Shown here piece by piece: positions 46,401 to 57,359 of a DNA stretch of 64,000 nt. Both the position numbers and the translations under genes were made by a program. This DNA is from Plutella xylostella (taxonomy: Eukaryota > Arthropoda > Insecta > Lepidoptera > Plutellidae). The stretch is taken from NCBI RefSeq assembly GCF_932276165.1, contig NC_064012.1:7261501-7325500 (forward strand), read 5' to 3'. The first letter of the stretch is position 1. Each line of letters starts with the position of its first letter. The notes under the pieces are model-generated. The model was given only the letters and a program-made list of their open reading frames with translations, searched no databases and was not told the DNA's origin.

Positions 46401-48126
46401 CAGAATTCCAACGTGTATATTTATTAAGTATGCATGAATGTTCAATATAACAGGCTTCAGCCAAAACCGGGCTACGATAGTAACATTTTGCATAGAACCC
46501 TGAGCCTTATCGATTTTTCTAACGTACAACATAGGAACAGTTCGACCGAAGTTTCACTCTACATAAAGGCAAAGCTTATCCAAAGCCCCACTCTCACTTT
46601 GTCCTGGAATTTCACTCACTAACCTTGACTCGTGACTGGTACTAAAAGCAAAGGTGAAATTCTCATAGATCTAGTCATGACTTTAACCAAGAGGGCGCTC
46701 GTAATTCGAGTGGACGGTAGTGGGTTCGAGTCCTGACCTGATGTGCACTAATTAATAATTTCCAATAAATTAGTATGTGCACATGCACAACTCTACAAAT
46801 AGTTATTCAGGAGGTCCTCATGCTGAGGTCATTACTATATTCTAGATATTTTACCACAATAATGTGCTTTTCTACCATAATATTATTTACGTGAATTTTC
46901 ATCATTCATACTCTGACAGTAGATATGAGTTCCCTGAAAACAGGAATGAAAGATGCCGAAACAGAAGCCGTGTAAGGCAAATTATATGAAAATCAAGATT
47001 GTCATTTTTTACCTTCTTGACCTCCATCAAAGAGCATAGTGATGTCGAAATAAGATATTTCTTAATAAGACCCTTATATTTTATGCATCTTCGAAAAATG
47101 ATAATCTTACAGCAATTTATTTAACAAAACTGATAAAGTATAGGTAAGTACCTAACAAATTTTAACATTCTAAAGTTTTTATTTCCATTTACAGAAATGC
47201 AGCTTAAGACGGTTTGTTTAGATTTACTCATAGCAGGCTCACAAACAACCAGCAATGTATTGGAATTTTCTCTGTTAACATTACTGCGCAACCAGAAACT
47301 GCAAGAGCGAATATTCAATGAAATCGATAATGCCATTGGCAATGAAACTCCATGTTGGGCCGACAGTGAACGGTAAATTGCAATATTAAATTTCATTTCA
47401 ACCTCTTCAACCTCGTTCATAATATCGGTAACTGGAAGCAAAAGATAAATATTTGCCGTAATAGAAGCTCCAGTAAATTAATATTTTCCAATTAATCTGA
47501 ACTACGTTTCATTACAATTCACTTTCAGTAGCGGGTTCAAGTTCAATATCGCTCACAGTTAATTAATTTGCTTGCAGATTGGTTTTCACTTCTGCGTTTT
47601 TATTGGAAATACAACGCTACTATACAATAGTGCCGCTTGCTGGACCTCGTCGGGTGCTAGCCAATACAAATATTGATGGTTATTCTGTACCAAAGGAATG
47701 TACAGTTTTAATAGCTCTCAGAGATTTGCACTTCGACCCTAGGATTTGGGATAAGCCTAATGACTTCAACCCAGAACGTTTTATAGATGAAAGGGGAACA
47801 CTCAAAAATATAGAGCACCTGTACCCGTTCGGACTAGGTAAATAAACAACCAGATTTTAATGTAGTTTGATATTACTTATTATTATATTGCCTATGAATA
47901 TATAAGTTCTAACTGACTATTTGCTTACACTTTTCCAGGTCGACGACGGTGCCCAGGAGATGCGTTAGCGAAATCATTTATTTTTATAATTTTCGTCGGA
48001 ATAGTTCAGAAATACAAAATTTGTTTGAGCAACGGAACGCTGCCTTCCGCTGAACCAGTATTCGGTCTCATATCTGCACCAAATGCTTTTAGCGCCAATT
48101 TTATTCCAAGGAAGCAAACGTTGTAA
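40497..48126 (+). CDS. Microsomal cytochrome P450 (CYP2 clan, probably CYP305 family), complete, 8 exons, 488 aa
   Basis: A heme-thiolate monooxygenase expected on the endoplasmic reticulum, using NADPH-P450 reductase. Exons: 40497-40584, 44123-44377, 44695-44913, 45314-45495, 45971-46067, 47195-47372, 47578-47837, 47939-48126. All are GT-AG and the phases join to 488 codons. Residues 2-18 are a hydrophobic anchor, followed by a basic segment and a Pro-rich hinge (PKNFPPGP). Then helix C WREHR (124-128), helix I DLLIAGSQTTS (290-300), helix K EIQR (350-353), PERF (405-408) and the heme loop PFGLGRRRCPG with ligand Cys431. In helix I the acidic residue usual before the conserved Thr is Gln297. 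Family assignment rests on remembered resemblance of blocks such as TDVLGLKLGSELVVV and EGRPDSFFIRLRCLG to insect CYP305. CYP303, CYP304 or CYP18 are less likely. Substrate unknown. Introns 1 and 5 carry LINE, Harbinger-like and SINE fragments. Confidence 0.94.
41461..41971 (+). mobile_element. LINE 3' end in P450 intron 1
   Basis: The open frame 41461-41739 ends in a pattern typical of CR1/L2-like reverse transcriptase C-termini: KTKHTNYYGSRMGV, then LTKNLFKNKLKRHLIS. It is followed by about 210 bp of 3' UTR and a (TAAA)n tail ending at about 41971. No clear target duplication found. 5'-truncated and inactive. Confidence 0.65.
42372..43002. other. P450 intron 1 sequence, small inverted repeats
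   Basis: A poly-A run at about 42378-42392. gtgtcattggt near 42809 and accaatgacac near 42842 form a short hairpin, and the word recurs near 42967. No exon seen. Confidence 0.4.
43003..43077. repeat. Half copy of a Harbinger-type MITE
   Basis: ggccttgtttcacaatgtct followed by ggttagtggctacctgtgag matches the left half of the complete MITE at 56520-56660. The right half is missing. Confidence 0.75.
43079..43753. mobile_element. Harbinger-like non-autonomous element with TTA duplication, rich in TGCAG words
   Basis: Terminal inverted repeats: gggtcttgacagacggacc at left and the complement of gggtctagacagatggact at right, each flanked by TTA (43076-43078 and 43754-43756). The interior (43524-43740) is built of repeated ctgcaat/attgcag words arranged in opposite directions, so the element can fold on itself. 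It is interrupted by a LINE 3' end at 43113-43523. Assignment to PIF/Harbinger rests on the 3-bp TTA duplication only. Confidence 0.72.
43113..43523 (+). mobile_element. LINE 3' end nested in the TTA-flanked element
   Basis: Flanked by an 8-bp duplication, aactgcaa, at 43105-43112 and 43524-43531. It begins with a decayed LINE C-terminus (FSKLDPFNTKMFMFKKYLMN) and ends in an A-rich (AATAAAA)-type tail. Strongly 5'-truncated. Confidence 0.7.
45655..45765. repeat. LINE-derived fragment in P450 intron 4
   Basis: Contains ctggacatttgcgtctacca, caacactctgtcttcggcct and catccagccactaccggcca. These resemble a phrase common in degraded lepidopteran LINE copies and the piece near 1270-1350. Boundaries are uncertain. 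Confidence 0.45.
46684..46805 (+). repeat. tRNA-derived SINE fragment in P450 intron 5
   Basis: agagggcgctcgtaattcga then gtagtgggttcgagtcctga contains a B-box (GGTTCGAGTCC) in a tRNA-like setting, followed by a short unrelated tail. No target duplication seen. Confidence 0.5.
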
Positions 48127-48173
48127 AGTTGTCATGTACAACATAAACAATTTGAATTGTTATTTATGGTTTA

Positions 48174-48179
48174 AATAAA
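48174..48179 (+). terminator. Putative polyadenylation signal of the P450 gene
   Basis: AATAAA 48 nt after the stop codon (48124-48126), a typical short 3' UTR. Confidence 0.7.
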
Positions 48180-48520
48180 ACCACAATTGAAAAATAATTT
48201 GTTATTGATATCGATTGTGGAAACATAAATTAAAATGTTTTTGCTGTTAAATCATTTTTTTAAAACTTAAAGTTGGTACTAGATATTTTGTGTTTTTGTA
48301 ACTTTTATTTTTCACTGGAAACTTGACATCGCTTATATTATATTTTGTGCCTTCAAAATCGACATTATTATTTTATTTCCCTGCAAAGTAGACTTGTTTA
48401 CCTGAATTCCTGAAAAAAAGATTACTTATCACTGAAAAAAAATTTATTACAAAATGTTTATCTTTTATATAAAATTAGAGCGGTGTTAGTATATTCTGCT
48501 TAAAACTCAAGAACGGCTGA
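48180..48520. other. Intergenic AT-rich sequence
   Basis: Nothing recognised. Confidence 0.35.
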
Positions 48521-48533
48521 ACCGATTTAGCTA

Positions 48534-48876
48534 TTCTATTCTATTCTATTCTCTGTGGGGGTGTAAGTACCTGCACCTGGCTCTCTCGAATGGAACCTTT
48601 GTGCATATCCCCAAGGTCTAAACTGCCTTCCTAAGCTTGGACCATTTCCCACCACGCTGGTCCAATGCGGGTTGGTGGGTTCACATATCTAGATTGATGT
48701 GCTAAATCTAGATATGCAGGTTTCCTCACGATGTTTTCCTTCACCGTAAGAGCGATGGTATACATTGTACTTAAATTCAGAAAAGAACTCATTGGTACAT
48801 GTCAGCGCCGGGATTCGAACCCGCATCTCTTGATTGAGAAGCGGGCGCTCACCCGACTGAGCTACCACCGCTCTCG
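48534..48876 (-). mobile_element. Full-length tRNA-derived SINE, copy A, with 13-bp target-site duplication
   Basis: ACCGATTTAGCTA lies at 48521-48533 and 48877-48889. On the minus strand the 343-bp element starts with a tRNA-like head: A box tagctcagtcgggtgagcg, B box GGTTCGAATCC. A central body (tcgtgaggaaacctgcatat) shared with many lepidopteran SINEs follows, and it ends in an (AGAAT)n tail (plus strand attctattctattct at 48533-48552). Exact duplications and an intact head suggest a recent insertion. Confidence 0.92.
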
Positions 48877-48889
48877 ACCGATTTAGCTA

Positions 48890-50820
48890 ATTTTGGTCTT
48901 GAAATAATTGTGGAAGTCCAGGAGCCAGAACATCATTTCATTGTGTTAGGCGGGTGTTAGGCCAACAATAAAAAAAAAACATAAGACCAAAAATTAAGTT
49001 TCTTATCCATACAAAGTTTAATAATACGGATGATTATTTTTGTTTCATCCAAAATAACTAAATCTCGAGACAAAAACCTAAAAACAGTCATCAATGTTTC
49101 TTACTGGTTCCTGTTTATAACCGATTGCTCCTACTATGTAAGTTCCATATTACACCCGTTAAGTTACGATTAAGTATTTGCTCATAACAATAACTTACTT
49201 TTTTCACTTAAAAATATATTTTTTAAACGATAACCAATAATGTCATGACATGACACCAATTTCAACCGCGTTGTAGTCGTAAATATATTTTTATCCGACC
49301 GGCTTATTCGCAGTGTATTCATTGACCTATTTTCTTTCCTATGTAGGTATGTATAGTTACTTTCACGAATATTTTTTTTAAATTTAAAGAAACCTAAATG
49401 AAATTAAGGTAAAAAAGATGGCTTTATGTTTATGTGGATGATTAAGGATGTAAGTACTTACATAATAAATACTATTTTCACGAATGTCATTGTAAAATTA
49501 CAGTTTAGATTTAGAGGAGTCATATCAAGTAACAAAATTTAGATATTTAATGTTAAATTTCGTGCTTTAAAATACCAGAAATTTAACAATAAAATAGTAA
49601 TTAAATTAAGATATACCTTGAAAATTGTAAATCGTATAATACATATAAAAAGTTACGCTAACAATATAAATTTTGCAGAAAAGTAGCCTCTTTAAAACCA
49701 CTTTAACCCTAGAGAAAACGGTACACTTTGCAGGTCATATACAACATCCATAACGAAGTGACATTTACAGAAGAAGCTACGTTCCGTATACGGCTCTCAC
49801 TAGGTATACCGTATACCTAGTAAGTTAAAGAGCGGCGATTGTGACGTGTGGGTGTGTGCAAGCTACCCGATATCCATTTTTGGCTCGGTTTCAACTCGAC
49901 AAAGTTTTGAACTATACCTACAGCATGGGTTTTGTGGCCTATCGTGCTTCAGTTTATCGAACGTTCCGCTCTTCCTGTTACAATATATTAGAAATTAGTG
50001 CCACTTAAGTATTACTTAGGCCCTAGAGTCTAGAGTTTATGCAGAAACGTATATGCTGCTATTATAGGGATGCTCCTACAAAATTTATTTTAATGCTACA
50101 CAATAAATTATCAATACAGTAGGTTGGTCAAGGAGCATTCCCAAACTTCTACTACAGAACTTTATTTAGGTTAGGTAGGAGGTAAACATACTAAAAGCCC
50201 TAAACACGCAAAACAGAAACACATTCAAAAAAAATTATTTTACTTTGTCTAGATATTTTTCAAAAATATCTAGGTGGAATGACATACTCAAAGTCCTTGG
50301 GTAATCCACGGTAAAACGGAAGGCGTTGACTCAGCTTGTCATTCTGAGAGCAGCTAAAATTTTTACTACTTTGGATTTGTTTGTGAAAAAATACATGTCC
50401 TCTTCGTAAACATTTTCTAGTCTGAATATTAAAGTTTTCCTATTCATTTAAAAAATCGTTGAATCGTATTGTATAGAGAATGTAAAAATAGAATACTTGA
50501 CATTTAAAATAAAATTCATATCTTCAAACTTCAAAGGACTAACTCTTTATAAACTTCAAAGTCTACGTGCTAGCAAATAATAAGAGCAAGCTTTTCAATC
50601 GAACAGAATGAATAGGTAGAGGCATGTGGGTAGTGTACAGCATTCAACTATGCTGTCGTGGGTGAATTTCCATTTATTTATTTTTTTATGTTATATTGCA
50701 CAAAAATAACTTGGAAAAAAGAGGCAGTCTGAAAGGTTCATATATTATATGATACGCTTATGCTCAAATTGGTTAAGTACATTTCAATATGTATCACTAC
50801 ATGCTATCCAGCCATGGTGG
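48890..50820. other. Intergenic sequence; short palindrome at 49799-49821
   Basis: actaggtata and tatacctagt around ccg form a 23-bp palindrome. Nothing else of note, mostly AT-rich. Confidence 0.4.
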
Positions 50821-50945
50821 TGCAACGGATAATATCTTATTTCAATCGACAGGCCATGGGTTCAAATCCTGCTATGTACCAATGAATTTATTGGAAATAA
50901 AGAGTTCAAGTAACTCTTACGGTGCAGAAAAATCTTAAATCTTCC
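50821..50945 (+). repeat. Diverged tRNA-derived SINE, 5' half
   Basis: ggtggtgcaacggataat then gccatgggttcaaatcctgc has A- and B-box-like words. gtaccaatgaatttattgg matches the block after the head in the 48.5 and 53.1-kb SINEs. The central body and tail are missing. Confidence 0.6.
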
Positions 50946-50993
50946 AACAATTTAATCTTATCTAATACAGACAATTTTTTATTTGTTAATGTA

Positions 50994-51125
50994 CGGTCAG
51001 CTGCATAAGTAGCTATACACTTCTGTACCTTGTCAAACTGAGGAACCGTCAATGTTTCAATGAATTGATAGGTGGTTTCAGATTGACAAGGTACAAAAGT
51101 GTATAGCTACTTATGCAGCTGACTG
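50994..51125. repeat. TA-flanked MITE hairpin, 132 bp
   Basis: Arms of about 45 bp pair almost perfectly: cggtcagctgcataagtagc...acttctgtaccttgtcaa against ttgacaaggtacaaaagtgt...cttatgcagctgactg. Both ends are flanked by TA. Shares ttgacaaggtacaaaagtg with 26816-26986. Confidence 0.85.
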
Positions 51126-51962
51126 TACTTACAAATCACAGAACCAAATCATTGAAGCGGTAACCTATTGCAAAGCAGTGATTAGGTATATAGCTTAGGT
51201 ATATAACCGTAGCGCAATGAAGCATTTCCGATTACATCTGCCATTGTACAATGTACATGTGTACTAAAGCTAAAGCTGACTATTCAACTAATTTCCATGC
51301 TTCTGGTACCATCAAGGAACATTTACTCTGGTTATTAGGTTTCTTGTACGGTCATGTGCAGAGAAACCTGACCCCCTCTCATAGTAACAATGCTTCTGAG
51401 AGGGGTTAGATTTAACTGCCTTATACTGTACGCAACAGTAACTTAACTTAACCAATAAATATCTGAGCTAGACAAATTACCGATTTGTAGAAAAAAGGCG
51501 GTTTTATCATATTCATATTTTTAAATGTTAACTTACAGCAGTGCACGGTTCTACCAACGAAATTATTGTCATGTTGTAAACTGTTGTCAATTGGATTTAA
51601 GGGCCCGTACAGGGTGACGTGCCGCGCCAATTTTGGGTTTTCAATGCTCTTCACACAGCACACGCAGTGACACGCACACATGTAAGTTTGCACAGTGGGT
51701 CGATAAACTTTTACTCGCCAACTTTATTGACAATTATTTTCAAGTAGTGATTTGAGGGTAAGTTTAATTTTTAATTACACTGGTAAGCACCAGGAAAGAG
51801 TAGAAATTAATAGGGGTGCCACTTTTCTCCATACTCGGAACCCGATTAGATTTCTAAACAAATGTGGTATTTACTTGTAGAAAGGTAACTACAGGTATTA
51901 AAGTGTAGATAATAAATTATACTAAGGGTATACTAAGCCGAAAGGGGATGACTCAAGGGGTC
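51126..51962. other. Intergenic sequence; small hairpin near 51374-51415
   Basis: aacctgaccccctctca and tgagaggggttaga pair across a 15-base loop. The rest is unremarkable. Confidence 0.4.
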
Positions 51963-52109
51963 ATTCTGAACAACTTTAGTTCTACGAGTTTTGCAAAAAC
52001 GCGAAAAAAAAATTCGTTTTCCATGGTAAAAAGTCACGTGTCAACAAAGTTTCTATGATAAAGGTTTTTTTGGTTAATTTTTAAAACTCGTAGAACAAAA
52101 GTTCAGAAT
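51963..52109. repeat. Foldback repeat around ttctacgag/ctcgtagaa
   Basis: Left ttctgaacaactttagttct...acgagttttgcaaaaa pairs with right ttaatttttaaaactcgtag...aacaaaagttcagaa. The word tcgtagaacaaaagtt is also at about 2703-2718, so it is dispersed. About 147 bp, MITE-like. Confidence 0.65.
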
Positions 52110-53078
52110 CAGTCTCACTTGTTTTAACCCGACTGCCGAAGGAGGAGAGTAATGTTTTTTGATTGTATGTAAGTATATTTTTTGGTGGCAGAATAATATT
52201 TTTTCATATTTTTAGAGTTTCGTACCTCAAAAGGAAAAAAGCAACCGTTATAAGATCTCTTTGTTGTCCGTCTGTCTGACAGACTGTCTGTCACTGCCCT
52301 TTTTCTCAGAAACGGGTAAAGATATAAAACTGATATTTCGCATGGATATGAGGAGTACCCAAAAAAATTGGGGTACTCCCTCTCCCATACAAGTAAATTG
52401 GGGCTGATATTTTTTCCGGTTATTTTGATAGTGTAGGTAGGGTATTGTTGAATAGGTCTTTTAATATAATAGGTGTAAAAAAAGGTTAAAATATAATTAT
52501 TTGGCTTTTACCCTTAAATTTGGGGACCACACCATAGACAAATCCTAATTTAAAAAATGATTTCAATAGATGGCGTGATTTTATGTTGGGTAACTCAGAA
52601 TAAGAAGTGATGATATCTCAGAATAATAATGGTTAATGGTGCTATTCCGCTGAGCATCGAAACCGGTGGGACGCTAATGAAAAGTGGTCATGGAAATGCA
52701 CCAGGGTAGACCCTGCTCCTAGAACAAGGCATGAGTTTGTGATTTGTGTGCGTGAAAAGCGAGGATGGAAACTTTGAATATTTTCTTGATTTTTTTTATT
52801 ATTGATGCAATAACATATAATTAGTATTATTCTGAGTTACCCACCGAAGTCACCCCGTGGCAGGTTGACTAGATAGGTACTTTTGCAAATAGCGCCATAT
52901 ATCGTTGTTTTTATTAGTGGCTACTGTCTATAGAAGAAATTCCGTCATTGACAATTTTACGTTACGAATGAATTTAGTATACCATCGCTCAATTTAGTCA
53001 ACCAAACCCAGTAAACCTAACTAATCCAGAGGAAACCTAAAATATCTTTCTCTCTCTCTTTGAAAAACATACTTAATA
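52110..53078. other. Intergenic sequence including a dispersed repeat piece at about 52215-52345
   Basis: 52215-52345 contains gtttcgtacctcaaaaggaa and gtctgtcactgccctttttc, the reverse complement of the repeat at 30480-30696. No host exon seen. Confidence 0.45.
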
Positions 53079-53091
53079 GCCCAAACTCGAT

Positions 53092-53415
53092 TCTATTCTA
53101 TTCTCTGTGGGGGTGTAGTACCTGCACCTGGCTCTCTCAAGTGGAACCTTTGTGCATATCCCCAAGGTCTAAACTGCCTTCCTAAGCTTGAACCATTTCC
53201 CACCACGCTGGTCCACTGCGGGTTGGTGGGTTCACATATCTAGATGTGCTAAATCTAGATATGCAGGTTTCCTCACGATGTTTTCCTTCACCGTTAGAGC
53301 GATGGTATACATTGTACTTAAGTTAAAAGAACTCATTGGTACATGTCAGCACCGTGATTCGAACCCGCATCTCTTGCGTGAGAAGCGGGCGCTTACCCGA
53401 CTGAGCTACCACCGC
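53092..53415 (-). mobile_element. Full-length tRNA-derived SINE, copy B, with 13-bp target-site duplication
   Basis: GCCCAAACTCGAT lies at 53079-53091 and 53416-53428. Same family and orientation as copy A (48534-48876), with few differences over 324 bp: A box tagctcagtcgggtaagcg, B box GGTTCGAATC, the same body, and an (AGAAT)n tail. Two closely similar young copies 4.5 kb apart point to recent activity of this family. Confidence 0.92.
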
Positions 53416-53607
53416 GCCCAAACTCGATGCTTTTAGCTATTAAATCTTTGAAATAAAATTCAGTCACCTCCGTGTTACTGCCCTCATCAGATCCTCACGA
53501 GACCATGCCTCAACCAGCACCATGAGACTGTGTTTTTGAATCCTAACCTAATCTTCCTACGTATTGTCATCACTTAGATCCATTCACTATATTTCTGCTC
53601 CTCATCC

Positions 53608-53802
53608 CAGGGCCGTGGGGAGGCACGTCAGCTTTTTAAAGACATCAGCAGCAGACTAATAGAAGTCTCAAGGGACCCTAGGGTTTGCACTTACCTATCA
53701 CAAAGGCTAAGCATCGCTATATAGCGGGGTAACGCGGCCAGCGTCTTGGGTACCCTACCCGACAGTGGCAGCGATCTGGCCAGCATCTTCTTTTTAGTTT
53801 AA
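53608..53802 (+). pseudogene. LINE C-terminal remnant
   Basis: Frame from 53608 reads QGRGEARQLFKDISSRLIEV, then SRDPRVCTYLSQRLSIAI, a stop codon, and RGNAASVLGTLP before a final stop at 53800-53802. The phrase Q-R-(L/I)-S-(I/L)-A-I-Q-R-G-N-A-A-S-V-x-G is recalled as the end of a common lepidopteran LINE protein. One CAG to TAG change (the Q of that phrase) breaks it. Confidence 0.75.
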
Positions 53803-55266
53803 TTTTAATTTTATATTAGTGAGTTTTAGTTAGGCATTAATAATTATAATTTAATCAAGTCGCCATGGACTTAACTAATAAAAAACATTATCATTTAATT
53901 TATTGAATATAGTATAAGAATTATGCTTCCTCAATTTCAAATCAAATTATGTTGGTGTCATAAAAGTTGAAAAAGTGCAATGACAACCAATGTGCAGTGA
54001 TTTTGTGTCTGTACACAATTAGATCGCGAGCTGTCAGTGCCGCCTAAACCGACGTGACCCTTCTTTGGAGGCCACCGGCCGACTGAGTCAAACGTCGCTT
54101 GTGTTTATGATTTTATAACACAGAAAGCCGCCATAGATATTTGTATGAAGATTTGAGGCAAAAAAATTGCTCAAGTTTGGGATTAATTTACACAAAATAG
54201 GCGTGTGTTTATTAAAAAACAAGGTATTTAGCGCCTAGTCCAAGCATTTATCTTTATAATTTGATAAGAATCATATGAAAATTCTTGATAATTACGACAC
54301 AGTTGTTACAATACGGGAGTGTGATTTACTGGTTTTTCGTAATTAATTTACAGTTATCCATAAGCATTTACTTAAATTCGAATGATTCAGCACCTAGCTA
54401 GACTCTTCGGCTACCTGTGTGATTTTTTTCAAGGCTGTAGAGCATCATTTACTACATAATTCTATGACAATGCCAACCCTCGATTACCTATTGCCGACCC
54501 TTAAACACGAGTAAATTAAAATCACACATTCGGCCGATTTCTCTACCAAATAAATGACAAATAAGACATTTCCTCTTTGTCCAATTGACAACTGTAAAAT
54601 TTTGCAGACTTGCGGCCTTGGTTGGCGTTTCTTATTTATATCCACTCACCGGGAATAAAACGATCCATAAGTCGAAAGGGCAGAGGGCGAATAATATTGT
54701 GCTTGATAAAATTTAAATGTTTCTTTTTTACTTTTATCAGATTTCGATTTCCGATGGGTAACTTTAGTTAATTTACTTAGATTTTTTTGGTACTTTCGTA
54801 TGATCGTCTCTTCTCTCGGAGAAATATTATTTATACAGTACTTACATAATATCGCTACGCATGGTTTTAAATAATTATGCCATCGTCTTTTGTTTTACCA
54901 TTATTTAGTATGATAGAGAAGGGATTACCTTAGTGAATAGAGTAGAGCGATGCAGTTTCTCATGGAAGAAAAAATATACCTTTATTTAAAATTTACCTGA
55001 GCTTGTAAGGATTCACTATAAAAGCTGTTCCTTTAATATTTTACACAGAAAAGTCACTCGACAAGCTATTGAAAGACCGGCTTAGAATCTCTCAAAGTTA
55101 GGTGTAATTAAATTATACGAAGATGAATTAACTGCCCGTCTAGATGCACTTCAAAGACTCGGTGACTTATTATAGGGGAAAGAAATATCAGCTATTCCAT
55201 TCAAAAATTCAATAACTACCCATCCAAATGCACTTGTTTATATACGTATTTTCTATTAAAATAGAT
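53803..55266. other. Intergenic sequence, nothing recognised
   Basis: No supported exon or repeat. 54000-54120 is a GC-richer patch without a usable frame. Confidence 0.35.
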
Positions 55267-55271
55267 TTTAT

Positions 55272-55366
55272 ATAGAGTCGCGGTGGCTTAACGGATAAGG
55301 ATTCGTCCTCTCATTCAATAATTCGAATGAAAGGACGAGTTCTTATCCGTTACGCCACTACGATTC
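55272..55366. repeat. Head-to-head tRNA-like SINE heads forming a hairpin
   Basis: tcgcggtggcttaacggata...aggattcgtcct (55275-55309) and aggacgagttcttatccgtt...acgccactacga (55332-55364) are near reverse complements around the centre attcaataattcgaat. Each arm resembles the A-box half of a tRNA-derived SINE. Confidence 0.65.
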
Positions 55367-55379
55367 TGAAATATTTTCT

Positions 55380-56101
55380 ATTAATAAAGAATTCAGAAAG
55401 TTCAATAATTCATAAAGTAAAAGATAAGTGCTCAAATTATTTAAAATCGGCGATACGGTTCGCGACCTATCACGTACAAATGTACAAAGAAAAGTGGGTG
55501 GCTTGTGCGAGACACCTCTGGCTACCCTTTTGGGGATTATAAGCGTGAGCATTATGTATGCATAGTTACAATATTTACAATAAACATACTCGTAGCGTAC
55601 GCATATCACTTAACAAAGCTACTGTAATATGGGAATTGTTATATCAAGGACATACAACGAGGCACAATGTACCGCGAAATTACTTTGCTTTTTTGAATGA
55701 ATGGTCTCATTCTCAACAAAGCATGAACAGTACTGAACTTTTTCCCAGCAAGTGGAAACACAAACAATTAGCTCAACTCTTTGATGAAAATGCAAATTAA
55801 TTTTTACTATTGCTTTGTGAGCATAGAAAAAGTTACAAGTGCCTTTGCCTTTGGATAAATTCGTGTTATGGGTAATGTTAATGCGTATGGTTGGCTGTAT
55901 ATATCTATATGTTAAATATTCTATATCTATATGTATGCAAATGAAAAATAGGCATCAAAAACAAAACTTGTAAAAAATCGAATTCTTCAACCGAGTAGCT
56001 CTACTTAAGGGTCCTTTTATCTTAATCAAGTTTTACATAATTATAGCTCACCTAACAACTTCTTGTAGAGACCATCTTAACACCAAAAACTTGTATGTTT
56101 T
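55380..56101. other. Intergenic AT-rich sequence
   Basis: Frames at 55327-55542 and 55558-55800 show no family features. Confidence 0.35.
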
Positions 56102-56235
56102 AGGGCAAATTTTCAATGGTCAGATAAACGTTATATCTAAGGAATAAAATTGTTGTTGTCACTGTCTAATACAAATCAGATGTGACAGCATCAGAATTAT
56201 TCCTCAGATAATGTTTATCTGCCCATTGAAAAAAA
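56102..56235. repeat. MITE-like hairpin related to 22910-23019
   Basis: tttcaatggtcagataaacg at left pairs with gtttatctgcccattgaa at right. The inner ttgttgtcactgtctaa and tgtgacagca blocks match the 22.9-kb copy. Confidence 0.7.
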
Positions 56236-56519
56236 TAAATTGATTGACATGATATGGTTTAATCACTGAATACGTGAGTGACAAAATGAAGTAATTACTA
56301 CTCACTATCTCAAATTGAATGAAATTTTGAGTATATAACTAAAGTGTTGTTTAGAATTATTACTGATAATTTTGGCTTCTAATTTTATACACAACGAAGT
56401 TACAATGCGGTCGAATATGGCCTGAAATGCTTCGGTTAAATTAGTATTGGTTCAGTCGCGCCGCTCCGCCGCTGTTTTGCTCGACTTGGCGGGGGCACAC
56501 TAATTATTTAGTTCTTTTA

Positions 56520-56660
56520 GGCCCTGTTTCACAACGTCTGGTTAGTGGCTACCTGTAAGATAAAATACATGCTGTTACTGTCTGTTATTATTTTTTTGAC
56601 AGTGACAGTATGCATTTTATCTCACAAGTAGCCACTAACCAGACATTGTGAAACAGGGCC
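56520..56660. repeat. Complete Harbinger-type MITE, 141 bp, TTA duplication
   Basis: Terminal inverted repeats ggccctgtttcacaacgtct and agacattgtgaaacagggcc, with TTA on both sides (56517-56519, 56661-56663). The arms (ggttagtggctacctgt / acaagtagccactaacc) pair over about 55 bp. A half copy is at 43003-43077. Confidence 0.88.
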
Positions 56661-56663
56661 TTA

Positions 56664-57359
56664 ATGTAATTTTAAGGCAACTGGACAAGTCATTTGGTTT
56701 TATCGGTCAGAAAAGCTTTATATCCAATGTTTTTTTTTGGGCATTTCATATTTTATTTATTACTGAGATCTAATATCCTAAATGGCCACCAAAAAAAGGT
56801 ACAATCTTACAGCGCAGTGCCGATAATTATACAAATCATAACTTCCGTAAAAAGCATATTATTTATTAGAAAGTTATTTTCACTTTTCCTGAAGAAAAAC
56901 TATACCTACCGATATTTGCTTTCATTATCTTAATATTACATTATACACAAACAGTATAAACAGTTCAGTGGCGTCCTTGGGTAGCACCCTAGCATTTTTC
57001 TCCAAAAAGGACCTTAAATAATTACCTATATATATTATTGTATGTAAGATTGTACGTACATATTTATAATTAAAATAATATAGCAATCATACTCGTCGTA
57101 GGTGAAGCCATAAAACAAAAATGAATAGATTTAAAAGTCCAATTTAAATACGACCGTTATTAAAGTGTTGCTACGGAATCTTCAATACACCTAACAACTT
57201 CAGATGAAATTAAATTTTCTAGACCGGTTCCATGGCTTCATAAAGTTTTCAATAGAATTTCCAGTATTCAAGGTTTACTCTTTCAGATTGACCTTCAATT
57301 AAGCTTTTATAGTAGGTAGTATTGTTTACAAATAAGCGGTATAAATGGCAAGGTTACGT
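56664..57359. other. Intergenic AT-rich sequence upstream of the GC-rich 5' region
   Basis: Nothing recognised. Confidence 0.35.

Noticed and set aside
48780..48876. Possible genuine tRNA gene (good A and B boxes on the minus strand)
   Set aside because: It is the head of a SINE with body, tail and target duplication, present again at 53.3 kb. The cloverleaf is not convincingly closed by an acceptor stem.
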